Shown here: one piece after another, positions 26,301 through 34,410 of the stretch | How positions within the stretch are numbered: position 1 is the first letter of the stretch | Layout: the number at the start of each line of letters is the position of its first letter | Program-made: the position numbers and the translations under genes | DNA from: Parabacteroides faecis | GTDB lineage: Bacteria; Bacteroidota; Bacteroidia; Bacteroidales; Tannerellaceae | Length of the DNA: 64,000 nt | Assembly: GCF_014647375.1 (NCBI RefSeq) | Contig: NZ_BMPB01000012.1 | Location: 1-64,000 of the forward strand | Direction of reading: 5' to 3' | The notes under the pieces: generated by a model | Told to the model about the DNA's origin: nothing | The model's database searches: none | What the model saw: the letters and a program-made list of their open reading frames with translations, nothing else

Positions 26301-29246
26301 AATGAGTTGATAACCAAATATGAGTATTCTTCGGATGGAGTTTTTTTAACAAAAGAGACAGATCCATTATTGTTAGAGACTACGTGGAGATATAATTCAC
26401 TGGGACAAATCGAATTGAGCACAGACCCTTTAAAGAAAGCAACAACGTATAAATACGATAGTATGGGGGATTTGGTCAAAACTATTTTTCCTGATAATAC
26501 ATTTTCAACTACCATATTAACATGGAGCGATTCACCGACAAATGCTGTTTATTGTGTAACAGAGAGTTCTTCAGGTAGTCTGGTTACGAAAAAATTTTAT
26601 GATGCTTTTGAGCGAGAGCTAAGAAGTAGTATAATAGAATTTGATGGTTCCGAAAGAAAATATGATAAGAAATACGATAATGCCAGTCGTCTTTCTCAGG
26701 TTTCTCTACCGTTTAAAGGAAGTTCTGCAACGAAATGGAATATTTATAATTATGATAATTATGGACGATTGATACGTTTAGCTTATGCCTCAGGAAAATC
26801 AGATACATATTCTTATTCCGGTACGAGCATAACATTGACTAAAAATGGCATTCCTTCGGAACAAAAATATAATTCAAAGGGAGAATTGGTCTCAGTATCT
26901 GACCCTGCTGGAAAAATAACTTATAATCTGCGTCCTGATGGTCAACTTTCAAGTGTTGTGGCTCCAGGAGATATAACAACGACTTTTGAATATGATGAAT
27001 ATGGTAGAAGGAAAGCGATTGTAGATCCAAGTGCAGGTAGAAAAACTTTTACTTATGATGAAGCCGGAAACTTGAAAGAAGAGACCGATGCAGACAATAG
27101 AAAAAAAATATATTTATATGATGCATATGGGCGTATTATATCGAAGGAGTTTCAGAATGAATTCAAAACAACGTATAATTATGAAAAAGATTTATTGAGT
27201 TCTGTAACTTCTACTAATGGAACCTCACATACGTATCAATATGATAGCGGTATGTATGGTCGTCTCACTAAAGAGAGAGATAATGGTCCCGATGGAATGT
27301 GGTTGGAAAAGACTTATTCATATTCTTCCGGAAATTTGTCTTCCATTAATTTCACATCGCAAACAGGGGCTATCGGTACAGAATCTTACGTATATTCAAA
27401 TGGACATAAAAGTGAAGTGAAATTTGGTTCAACCAGTGTTTGGAAATTGAGAGAGGAAAATGATATGGGGCAGCCTGTGTCTGTAGTAACAGGACCATTA
27501 ACACGCTCTTATTCTTTTGATGAGTATGGTATTCCGACAGGTAGAACGACTTCTGCCTCTAATAATCGGATATTACAAAATGATACTTATACTTTCAATC
27601 GTTTAAATGGAAACCTCACGGCTCGTGTAGATAATACAAGAGATGTATCTGAAAATTTTAGTTATGATAATCTAAATCGTTTAACTCAATCTGCTGGTGG
27701 AACAGTAGCGTATGATATAAAAGGTAATATCATTCGAAAAGGAGATACTGGCAATCTTTTTTATTATAATACACCGAATAAACCTTATGCTATATCCAAA
27801 GTGGATGCTTCTAGACAGAATTCAATTCCTCCAAGAAATCAGGCAGTGAGTTATACCTCATTTGAGCGTCCTTCCGCTATTACCGAGAATGGCTATGAGG
27901 CTACGTTTGTCTATGATTTGGCAGGAAGTCGTAAGAAAATGCAGTTGAAATATAGCAAGAATGTTCAATTGGAACGTTACTATTTAGGTAACTGTTATGA
28001 AGCTGATTACAAAAACTTATTGGAAAAACAAATATTATATATTGGTGGAGATGCATATTCCGCTCCGGCTGTTTATGTGAATGAGGGTAACTCTTGGGCA
28101 ATGTATTATATTTGCCGTGATTATTTGGGTAGCATAACACATGTGATAAGCAGTAGTGGAACTGTTACACAAGAAAATAGTTTTGATGCTTGGGGACGTT
28201 TACGCAATCCGGCCACAAACGTTGTTTATTTACCAGGACAGGAACCCACCTTATTTTTAGGTAGAGGTTATACCGGGCATGAACATTTGTTACAGTTCGG
28301 TTTGGTAAATATGAATGCTCGTCTATACGATCCGGCCATAGGACGTATTCTGTCTCCTGATCCGTTTGTACAAATGCCTGATTTTTCACAAAACTTTAAC
28401 CGATATAGTTATTGTCTCAATAATCCATTGGTTTATGTGGATGAAGATGGGGAGTTCTTTTGGTTTATTGTTGGCGGGGCTGCGATAATTGGAGCGATAA
28501 CGAATGTAGCAACACATTGGAAGGAAATAAAAGCTATTGGTGGTTGGAAAGGTTTTTGGAAAGGAACCGGTTATTTTGTTGTAGGAGGAGTTGCTGCCGG
28601 AGCAGGTGCAGCAGCAGGCGTAGCGGCAGCCGTAGGATTTGGTGGAATGATGAGCGTTACTGCAGCTCAAATGGCTGCTGCATCCACTGGATTTATACCA
28701 GGAGCTACCATCGGTGCGGCTGGTGGTGCTACAAGTGGTTTTGTGTTAAACACTGGGAATAGCTTGGTGGATGGCGATCGATTTGGTGGAGCTTTGCAGA
28801 GTGGACTAATGAGAGGTCTAACCGGTGGTATTTTCGGAGGATTATCTGGTGGATTGATTGGAGGGGCCCAGGTGTTACAGCATGGACGTGACTTTTGGAC
28901 TGGTAAAATAACCAATCGTACATTGGTACAAAGAGCAGCAACTGTTGCAGAAAGAAATGTAGGAGGGAAAGGGGCTGTTGCAGGAACAAAAAAACATGGA
29001 TATGCAACGGAAATGCTAGAAAGATATCAGAATATGTATGAAGATAGGCAACTTTTTTTTAAAGAATACAAATATGATATTAATGGTAGAAAGAATATCC
29101 TTGATGTTTTGGATAAGAAAAATAAGATGATATATGATTGGAAATTTGGATATCCGAATAAAACTCCATTCCAATTAAATTCAACTCCTCAGATGCAAAA
29201 TTATCGTAGATTATGGGGATACCCTTCTGAGGTTATAAAACCTTAA
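23319..29246 (+). CDS. SpvB/FG-GAP/RHS-repeat toxin with PD-(D/E)XK-like tip
   Basis: 1975 residues. Order: signal peptide (1-21); SpvB-like region (about 85-180, VPKGIVGLEPAVSINYN); FG-GAP repeats (about 375-700, several copies like ADFNGDGKADF); YD/RHS repeats (about 980-1600, such as YDAYGRIISKEF); RHS core (about 1645-1710, ending GRILSPDPFVQMPDF and NRYSYCLNNPLVYVDEDGE). After the core comes a Gly/Ala-rich, membrane-active-looking linker (1730-1850), then a variable tip. The tip has D1929 and D1940-W-K1942 in LDVLDKKNKMIYDWKFG, the spacing of a PD-(D/E)XK nuclease active site, so DNA cleavage is likely. The shell resembles Tc-toxin B/C proteins, which enclose the tip. Immunity candidates follow directly. 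Confidence 0.88.
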   Translation: MKKRISISTILLLFVALKILGQTNLKVHTLGNYDNKLSDTIRIETELIPSSLKELLDSRTKDDNKELEQPNVATFSVDKSKEVGTIVGTVDVTETGSANYVIPIEVPKGIVGLEPAVSINYNSQFANGLMGYGWNVAAFSAISRCGKSYYYDNVTEAPQLSSSDNLMLDGQRLLLISGQNLVDGAKYRMEYDPFTEITYKVVNSVLCFVVRTKDGMTKVFGSTSDSNIGASSGSTLFWVLSKVTDKNGNTINYKYDEIVNNGEFYLTKIEYAGNRSVEFAYETRSDKQKTYFAGAQINNNKILKSISTYIGQTRIRQYQFNYTNDGFYSKLIELIEVGQNNKQHNSTVINYGSSDAQQNEYFSSLSQKREGNKPLFADFNGDGKADFLSYPEKDSYTTSDVATLFIAQKVYGSVDFVKKCTIPIQSSSGVFQGFLLADLNGDGCADVVNISKALNGTYRYNYYMYDGKKLTYDYKGFNTDSNEAIVGDFNGDGKQEVLVVKNQKVFDGEGKEIASGGIDDWGTEYIEGYYPNNRYLCDFNGNGKANILVMNASAGWVYELSGRSFVRLNSFNTSEIKNYYFPYFGDFNGDGYTDILIQNTYSASGNDVSILFSTGKGFIKQEISNADIGKSSKVFVADFNRDGKSDIFHMSVVNNAVRMKVGTFNGTNFTTAYYSTVLKPSDMSVPIEYENYLFQVEDFDGDGRGEFCCARYVDSYIIHSFTDNQTLLTKTITNGLGAQISFQYAPITEESVCSSSNNNNYPVSGNRVPLYVVTNVVQNANGYSENIYYRYKNPRIHLQGKGFLGFGSIEAENYNKDRKITTLYGYNEYYYPFIQEQKVTTRAGANVSTSVYENSYVYQGNKRVTPYIRKLTETDHLTSTLKTVDCTSTDSWGNPLTVITKYGNDLTETVTNTYLNSGAENVWIFGLPLSQTKRITRGSDSWIEKHTFEYNDKYLLGKSVEYTSDGTKKVLENVFGYDTFGNITKKIVKNYSSSNELITKYEYSSDGVFLTKETDPLLLETTWRYNSLGQIELSTDPLKKATTYKYDSMGDLVKTIFPDNTFSTTILTWSDSPTNAVYCVTESSSGSLVTKKFYDAFERELRSSIIEFDGSERKYDKKYDNASRLSQVSLPFKGSSATKWNIYNYDNYGRLIRLAYASGKSDTYSYSGTSITLTKNGIPSEQKYNSKGELVSVSDPAGKITYNLRPDGQLSSVVAPGDITTTFEYDEYGRRKAIVDPSAGRKTFTYDEAGNLKEETDADNRKKIYLYDAYGRIISKEFQNEFKTTYNYEKDLLSSVTSTNGTSHTYQYDSGMYGRLTKERDNGPDGMWLEKTYSYSSGNLSSINFTSQTGAIGTESYVYSNGHKSEVKFGSTSVWKLREENDMGQPVSVVTGPLTRSYSFDEYGIPTGRTTSASNNRILQNDTYTFNRLNGNLTARVDNTRDVSENFSYDNLNRLTQSAGGTVAYDIKGNIIRKGDTGNLFYYNTPNKPYAISKVDASRQNSIPPRNQAVSYTSFERPSAITENGYEATFVYDLAGSRKKMQLKYSKNVQLERYYLGNCYEADYKNLLEKQILYIGGDAYSAPAVYVNEGNSWAMYYICRDYLGSITHVISSSGTVTQENSFDAWGRLRNPATNVVYLPGQEPTLFLGRGYTGHEHLLQFGLVNMNARLYDPAIGRILSPDPFVQMPDFSQNFNRYSYCLNNPLVYVDEDGEFFWFIVGGAAIIGAITNVATHWKEIKAIGGWKGFWKGTGYFVVGGVAAGAGAAAGVAAAVGFGGMMSVTAAQMAAASTGFIPGATIGAAGGATSGFVLNTGNSLVDGDRFGGALQSGLMRGLTGGIFGGLSGGLIGGAQVLQHGRDFWTGKITNRTLVQRAATVAERNVGGKGAVAGTKKHGYATEMLERYQNMYEDRQLFFKEYKYDINGRKNILDVLDKKNKMIYDWKFGYPNKTPFQLNSTPQMQNYRRLWGYPSEVIKP

Positions 29247-29343
29247 ATGATCTTTTGCGAAAATGATTATTAGATGAAAATAAATATTTTTGTAATAATT
29301 GTCAAGTGTTTAAGGAAAATAAAATATTTTAAAATTTGATTGT

Positions 29344-30018
29344 ATGAATGAAATAATAGAAATGAAAGATATCTTAAAAGACTGGCAGAAACAATTTCCT
29401 ATTTTGTCTCGATATTCATCTACAAGTCTGTATATGAAGGCTGATCTTGTTTTATTAGGATTAAAATTAGAGAAAGTTTTTTCTACTGTATATCGACCAA
29501 CATTAATATGTCTTCCTTTATGGGAAAAATCAAAAAAAACAATTCCCATTTTCTGGTGTGAATTGTTAGATAATAAGAAATTACAATTTGATATTAAATA
29601 TCAATTACATAATTACTTATTTCCAGCGGCGATTGAGTGCGCTAAAATACAATTTGGATTTGTTTTTAAAGAAGAGGTTTTATTAAGTGATTTATTTTTT
29701 TATTTGAATAAATATTTGTCTTATCGTTTATTAGAAAATGATCCTTTAATTTTGTATCGTTTGTTTGAATTTAAGTTAGCTATTGCTCTTTATTTTGATG
29801 ATTTAAAATTGATAGATAATATTAAAATTGAAATAGAAAAAGAGTCAAAATTATGGGAACCTGAACGTTTTAAATATTTATTCGAAAAATCTATAGAAGA
29901 ATGGAAAGATGATTTATATAGAAAATTTGAAAATAGGGATACTTTTATAGAACAATTGAATCAGAATGTTTCTGATAAGAAGATTTCAAAGCTGAAATCA
30001 GCTCATCTGCTGTTTTGA
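29344..30018 (+). CDS. Probable immunity protein for the RHS nuclease tip
   Basis: 224 residues, no signal peptide, helical and rich in Lys, Glu, Leu and Phe. It begins 97 bp after the RHS gene, the usual place for a cognate immunity gene, and is strongly AT-rich like the toxin tip. Its C-terminal third (YRLFEFKLAIALYFDD, IEKESKLWEPERF, ending SKLKSAHLLF) recurs as a decayed fragment at 33040-33316, so the family has been copied within the locus. No named immunity family is recognised; function is inferred from position. Confidence 0.6.
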   Translation: MNEIIEMKDILKDWQKQFPILSRYSSTSLYMKADLVLLGLKLEKVFSTVYRPTLICLPLWEKSKKTIPIFWCELLDNKKLQFDIKYQLHNYLFPAAIECAKIQFGFVFKEEVLLSDLFFYLNKYLSYRLLENDPLILYRLFEFKLAIALYFDDLKLIDNIKIEIEKESKLWEPERFKYLFEKSIEEWKDDLYRKFENRDTFIEQLNQNVSDKKISKLKSAHLLF

Positions 30019-30030
30019 TTTTTTAATAAT

Positions 30031-30546
30031 ATGGTAAGGCGAATAGTAATAAAAATAGGTGATGTATTTTGTGCTGAGATTGATAATCAGCACAAGAGAT
30101 ACTTTCAGTATATTGTGAATGACATGGAGCAATTGAATAGTTCTGTGATACGAGTGTTTAAAACTCATTATCCAATGGAACATAAACCAGTTTGTGATGA
30201 AGTTGTAAAAGATGAAGTTGAGTTTTATGCACATACGGTTCTGCGGGCAGGTATTGTAAATAATGCTTGGTACAAGGTTGGTAAGTCAAAAGATCTAGGA
30301 GGTGATGAATATATGGATGTACTGTTTGGAATAGCACAAGCCTGTATGGGAGATTCTCCTACAAATATAAAATGGGTAGATCCGGTAGAGAACTGGTATG
30401 TTTGGCATATAAATGAGCCAAGTGTTCGTATCGGAAGGCTTACAGAAGAATATCGGCATGTTGAGATGGGGCCGGTAATGTCTTATATTTCTATTGTTGA
30501 TAGGCTTAGATATGGACATTATACAAATAAATTTCCAGGATATTAA
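30031..30546 (+). CDS. Putative immunity protein, Imm26-like
   Basis: 171 residues, cytoplasmic. It starts MVRRIVIKIGDVFCAEIDNQ, reminiscent of the beta-barrel immunity proteins (Imm26 type) that open with a G-D-V/I-F strand. It lies 12 bp after the previous candidate immunity gene. A near-identical but truncated copy is at 31142-31476. The C-terminal part missing from that copy contains NWYVWHINEPSVRIGRLTEE and the end HYTNKFPGY. The Imm26 link is from the N-terminal pattern only. Confidence 0.5.
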   Translation: MVRRIVIKIGDVFCAEIDNQHKRYFQYIVNDMEQLNSSVIRVFKTHYPMEHKPVCDEVVKDEVEFYAHTVLRAGIVNNAWYKVGKSKDLGGDEYMDVLFGIAQACMGDSPTNIKWVDPVENWYVWHINEPSVRIGRLTEEYRHVEMGPVMSYISIVDRLRYGHYTNKFPGY

Positions 30547-30668
30547 TCTGTAAAAGGAGATATGATGAGGTTAAATAAAAACTTATTGTCAAACAAAGAT
30601 TGTACTAACTATTTATTTGGAAGTATAATCTTTGTTTGATATGAATTTAGGTGATTATATAATGATGA

Positions 30669-31145
30669 ATGAAAGAGGTGATTAATATAAATAATGTTTC
30701 TTCTCGTTTGATTGATTTAAATTCGATAGATAATAGTGAGGAGATTATTATATCTAACTCAATTATAGATGAGATAAATTTTGCATCTTTGATATTTTCG
30801 AAGAAAGTCTGTATCTCTAAGTGTATAATTGATAAGTTTGTAATTCATTCAAGTTGGTTTGAAGGGGAACTGAATTTTGTTGATAATATTGTTCTTTCTG
30901 ATATTGATTATCAAATGGGAGGACATAATATCACAAATTTTGTTTTGGAAAGAAATCTTTTTAATGGATTCTTTAGCTTTTTTGATTGTCAGTTTGAAGG
31001 AGATGTTATAGTTAAAAATAATATATTTAAAAAGGGGAGCGATCTTTTGCTTAAAGAGGATAAGGGATTTGATAATTTATTCGAACGACAGTTGATTATA
31101 GAGAATAATATAGGTCGTTTGGATATGTTTCTTGATTTAATATGA
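30669..31145 (+). CDS. Beta-helix-like putative immunity protein
   Basis: 158 residues. Short strands repeat with a roughly regular hydrophobic spacing (EIIISNSIIDEINFASLIF, VCISKCIIDKFVIHSSWF, GDVIVKNNIFKKGSD), as in right-handed beta-helix or pentapeptide-like proteins, some of which protect DNA-acting enzymes. No signal peptide. Its stop overlaps the next gene's ATG by 4 bp. Position inside the immunity array suggests a protective role, but this is inference. The start ATG at 30669 is chosen because the nearby ATGs at 30662 and 30665 run into an early stop. Confidence 0.5.
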   Translation: MKEVININNVSSRLIDLNSIDNSEEIIISNSIIDEINFASLIFSKKVCISKCIIDKFVIHSSWFEGELNFVDNIVLSDIDYQMGGHNITNFVLERNLFNGFFSFFDCQFEGDVIVKNNIFKKGSDLLLKEDKGFDNLFERQLIIENNIGRLDMFLDLI

Positions 31146-31504
31146 AAAAACGAATAGTAACAAAAATCGGTAATGTCTTTTGCGCAGAGATTGACGATAA
31201 ATTTAAAAGATATTTTCAATATATCGTAAATGATATGGAAATGTTGAATAGTTCTGTGATACGGGTATTTAAAACTCATTATCCGATGGAACATAAGCCT
31301 GTTTGTGATGAAATTGTGAAAGATGAGGTGGAATTTTATGCACATACGGTTCTGCGGGTAGGTATTGTAAATAATGCTGGGTACAAGGTTGGTAAGTCAA
31401 AAGATCTAGGAGGTGATGAATATATGGATGTATTGTTTGGAATAGCACAAGCCTGTATGGGAGATTCTCCTACAAATCAGGTGCAGGTTTTGGCGCTGAG
31501 TTGA
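31142..31504 (+). pseudogene. Truncated copy of the Imm26-like gene
   Basis: Residues 1-111 match the intact gene at 30031 closely; the DNA of the last 200 bases before the break is almost identical. At about 31476, just after GDSPTN, the sequence switches to an RHS C-terminal fragment and the frame ends after eight foreign residues (QVQVLALS). The C-terminal third is therefore missing. It overlaps the previous gene by 4 bp. The break is a recombination junction between an immunity gene and a toxin-tip cassette. Confidence 0.75.
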
Positions 31505-31848
31505 AAGCTGGATTCGTAGGAGGTGCGTTGAGTGCTGCTTTTAGTGGTATATCCGGTGGTTTGATACGTGGGTTTACGGATATGGCTAAAGGATATTCTT
31601 TTGGAATGGAAGAACAACCTCTGAGTTTGTAATAGGAAATTCAATAGAAAAGACAGATTATAAATCAATGGGAGATAATTATAATGACAGTTTTACTGCT
31701 GAATTGAATGATGAAAACCTGAGAACTAGAATTCAAGGAGAGCTTCTCAACCAGTAAAGGCATTTCAGTGGATGCAAAACGCTATTAGTCGACGTTTTTT
31801 TGGCACCCTGGTAGTTATGAAATTCCCTATATTTATAGGTTTAGATAA
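31477..31848 (+). pseudogene. Orphan RHS C-terminal tip, frameshifted
   Basis: The frame starting near 31478 reads GAGFGAELKAGFVGGALSAA and continues to DMAKGYSF, the same linker as at 34411-35053. One T is missing after YSF relative to that copy, which shifts the frame; the correct frame continues as WNGRTTSEFVIGN and later DNYNDSFTAELND. A second interruption lies near 31755-31790, after which STFFWHPGSYEIPYIYRFR runs to TAA at 31846-31848. That stop overlaps the ATG of the next gene (TAATG). It is an inactive toxin tip with no RHS shell of its own. Confidence 0.7.
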
Positions 31849-32594
31849 TGAAATATATATTTGTCATACTATTTATGTTTTGTGCAAATCCTTTATTTGC
31901 ACAAAGATATGTTTTGGGTGAAAGTAATTTCTTGAACCATTGGACTCAGGAGTATATGGATTGTCGGTTGTATCTATTGGACAATAAATATACTATGAAA
32001 TTATCTTTGATATCAGATGATATCGTTTTTAATATGTTTCCCTTTTATGGGTATGTCCGAAAAGAGGGAAATTTGTATTATTTGAAAGATATTCCAACCA
32101 ATGCTGAAATAGTCTTGGAAAAGGATAAGTCTGCTAATTTCAATATAAAAAAGGGCTTTTCATTTATGCAAAAGAAATGTCTTACTTATGAAGACAAAGC
32201 TGATAGTGATGATTTTTCTTGGTTTGATATCGATGTTGAGAATGATAAAAAGAAGAAAGATGTTCAATCAGTAAGAGATAAACAGTTACCTGATAAACTA
32301 AAATTTAGGTTTGGGGAATATATGAATGGGAATGTTCATGTGTCTCTTGAAGAAAATGGCTCATATACAATTGCATATAGATTTCAAGAGTATTTGATTG
32401 TAATTTCAGAAGGAAAATGGTCAACCAGAAATGGTATTTTAAAATTAAGAGATCCATTTCTTAATTATTCGTTTACAATGTTGATAAGCGTGGATAAAAA
32501 GTTGATTGCGATTGATTTTCCAAATGAACTGAACGAGGAGTGGATATACTCCTTTGTGGAAGAAGGGAATAAATATAAAAAAATAAATTTGTAG
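31848..32594 (+). CDS. Family-of-four protein, copy 1 (secreted; putative immunity)
   Basis: 248 residues with a signal peptide (MKYIFVILFMFCANPLFAQ). It has three paralogs at 33652, 35053 and 39382 sharing DIVFNMFPFYG, a YYLKDIP-x-AEIVLEK segment, KKGFSFM, and SEGKW followed by a G-x-L-x-L-x-D pattern and NYSF. Its ATG overlaps the stop of the upstream RHS tip (TAATG), which argues that it is the cognate immunity protein of that tip. The signal peptide would place it in the periplasm, or on the outer membrane. I know no named family. Confidence 0.65.
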   Translation: MKYIFVILFMFCANPLFAQRYVLGESNFLNHWTQEYMDCRLYLLDNKYTMKLSLISDDIVFNMFPFYGYVRKEGNLYYLKDIPTNAEIVLEKDKSANFNIKKGFSFMQKKCLTYEDKADSDDFSWFDIDVENDKKKKDVQSVRDKQLPDKLKFRFGEYMNGNVHVSLEENGSYTIAYRFQEYLIVISEGKWSTRNGILKLRDPFLNYSFTMLISVDKKLIAIDFPNELNEEWIYSFVEEGNKYKKINL

Positions 32595-32607
32595 GAATAA
32601 AAATTCC

Positions 32608-33033
32608 TTATCCAGGCAAAAATATAATAAACGGGATCTATCTTTTTCCTCAAAAAGATCAAATGTATCCTTTTTCTATGTGGTAATTCTTTGTATAAGA
32701 GTGTGTAAGATAGAAATATGAAAAACAAAAAAAATGAAAATAGCAAACTTATTATTGATTTTACTTCTACCTATCTGTTTAGGTAGTTGCGCTCCGAAAG
32801 TAATAACCCATATCGAAAGAAGTTACTCTCCTCGTGCTGCGGCAGAGGAGGTTCATTTATATGGAGTGGGACAAACCGTACCGGAATCGGCAGAGTTGAT
32901 AGGAACTGTAAAGGTAGTGGATAGTGGAGCTTCAACCAAATGTAATTATGACCAGGTTGTTGCACTGGCAAAACAGACAACCTCCAAAAACGGAGGAAAT
33001 GCGTTAGCCCTGACCGATCATCGGGAGCCTTCT
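32608..33033 (+). repeat. Duplicated block, copy A
   Basis: This block matches 35726-36151 at a constant offset of 3118 bp with few differences. It includes the 3' end of a lost family-of-four gene (frame ending DQMYPFSMW), the leader, and the first 100 codons of a lipoprotein gene. It ends at the REPS codons, where the two copies diverge. The edges mark recombination breakpoints. Confidence 0.8.
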
Positions 33034-33174
33034 TTTTTATTCCAAGCAAACAATTCTTTTCGTATACCATTGATGGAGGTGGAATTATATTTGGCAAAGT
33101 ATAGTAATAATAGAATATTATTAGACAGTATCATGAATAATATTGATAAAAAATCAAAAAAAATGGCATCCTGA
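32734..33174 (+). pseudogene. 5' part of lipoprotein gene fused to an immunity-gene remnant
   Basis: Residues 1-100 are the N-terminus of the lipoprotein/barrel protein at 35852 (lipobox LGSC, then APKVITHIERSYSP). After REPS the sequence switches in frame to FRIPLMEVELYLAKYSNNR, which aligns with the C-terminal third of the immunity protein at 29344. The frame is then lost in a run of eight A residues near 33155-33164, ending with MAS. It is a chimera produced by recombination and is probably non-functional; the exported N-terminal part might still be made. Confidence 0.7.
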
Positions 33175-33316
33175 TCATTTTAATATATCTATTGAACTTT
33201 GGAAAAAGGAGTTGTTTGAAAAAGTGGATCACTGGGATAAGGTTCTTTGTTGTATTCAGAATAATTTGAATAATCCTAAAATAGCAAAACTGAATAAGGC
33301 CCATCTGATATTTTAA
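33040..33316 (+). pseudogene. C-terminal remnant of an immunity gene
   Basis: Across the A-run frameshift the sequence reads LLDSIMNNIDKKSKK, then WHPDHFNISIELWKKELFEK and finally NPKIAKLNKAHLIF before TAA at 33314-33316. This parallels IDNIKIEIEKESKLWEPERF and SDKKISKLKSAHLLF in the intact protein at 29344-30018. Only the last third is left. The first part of the remnant is in frame with the lipoprotein fragment; the rest is shifted by one base. Confidence 0.65.
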
Positions 33317-33383
33317 GATATAAAGAAAACGCAGTCAAAATATTAACATATTCTAAAATCACCGGACAATTACCTCATGACAA

Positions 33384-33641
33384 TTGTCTGATGATTTTAT
33401 GATTGATAGGCCTACGTACGAGGTTACAGTCGCTCAAATGACTGTTGCATCCACAGGATTTATACCTGGAGCTACTATAGGTGCTGTAGGAGGTGCTACA
33501 AGTGGCTTTGTATTAAACACTGGAAATAGTTTGATGGATGGCGAGCGATTTGGTGGAGCTTTGCAGAGTGGACTAATGGGAGGTCTAACTCCTAGTAATT
33601 ATAATTTAGGAAATACTATAAAATCAATGTGGCTTTATTAA
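33384..33641 (+). pseudogene. Orphan RHS linker fragment
   Basis: The 85-codon frame contains ASTGFIPGATIGAVGGATSG and a following VLNTGNSLMDGERFGGALQS, which repeats residues 1782-1835 of the main RHS protein, with DNA matching at an offset near 4767 bp. After MGGLT the match stops and PSNYNLGNTIKSMWLY follows. There is no RHS core and no full toxin domain. It is followed 10 bp later by copy 2 of the family-of-four, the same order as at the other two tips. Confidence 0.7.
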
Positions 33642-33651
33642 ATTTGTAACT

Positions 33652-34368
33652 ATGCTAAAATCTTTTTATAACTTAAAAAAAACTTTAGTTCAAATATATG
33701 AGCTGAAAAATTCTTTTTTTGAAAAAAATATTTCATGTTATTTAGAAATGATAAATAATAGGGAGTATTGTATTTATTTTATTATTGGACCAGGTGATGA
33801 TAGGTTGATTTTATTTCTGTCTTTCGGATCAATGTCTGTGAAGGGGAGTAGTATTTTTTTGACTGATATAGGAAGTAATTCGACTTTAATTCTGGAAAAA
33901 AGAAACAATATTGATCTATTTGTAAAAAAAGGTTTTAAATTAATGCATGGGAAATATTTTATTTATGTAGATGAATCAGACTCTTTTACACATAAATCTA
34001 TATTGGATATAAACGGTGAATCAGAAAAAAGAAAGAAGAAAGTAGAGGACTATTTAAGTTTAATAAACTCAGATCGTATCCCTTTACAATTAGGAGTGTA
34101 TGATAATGGATATGTTTATTTAGATATAAATATAAATTTTGATTTTAGAATCTATTATTTGATAGAAAGAAAAGTTTTTTTGTTATCAGAAGGTAAATGG
34201 ATGAAAGATGGTAATAAATTGCAGTTATATGACTCATGTTTGGACTATTATTTTTTACTCCTAATTGATTCTGGATCATTAATTTCAGTTTATTTTCCAA
34301 ATGAGATAAATGAGAGTGATCGATATTATTTAGTTAAAAATGGATTGTATGCATTTATTATGAGATGA
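33652..34368 (+). CDS. Family-of-four protein, copy 2 (putative immunity)
   Basis: 238 residues. It carries the family landmarks TLILEKRNNIDLFVKKGFKL, then PLQLGVYDNG, LLSEGKWMKDGNKLQLYD and FPNEINES, and ends AFIMR like copy 4. It has no signal peptide, unlike copy 1, and is very AT-rich. It follows an orphan RHS linker fragment. Loss of the signal peptide may make it cytoplasmic or be a result of 5' recombination. Confidence 0.6.
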   Translation: MLKSFYNLKKTLVQIYELKNSFFEKNISCYLEMINNREYCIYFIIGPGDDRLILFLSFGSMSVKGSSIFLTDIGSNSTLILEKRNNIDLFVKKGFKLMHGKYFIYVDESDSFTHKSILDINGESEKRKKKVEDYLSLINSDRIPLQLGVYDNGYVYLDININFDFRIYYLIERKVFLLSEGKWMKDGNKLQLYDSCLDYYFLLLIDSGSLISVYFPNEINESDRYYLVKNGLYAFIMR

Positions 34369-34410
34369 GTGTTAATATATACCAGAATAATACAACATGA
34401 TATTATTTAG

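Noticed and set aside
32465-32746. Small minus-strand frame, also seen at 35679-35864
   Set aside because: Similarity between the two is only the antisense of the duplicated block; no independent evidence for a gene.
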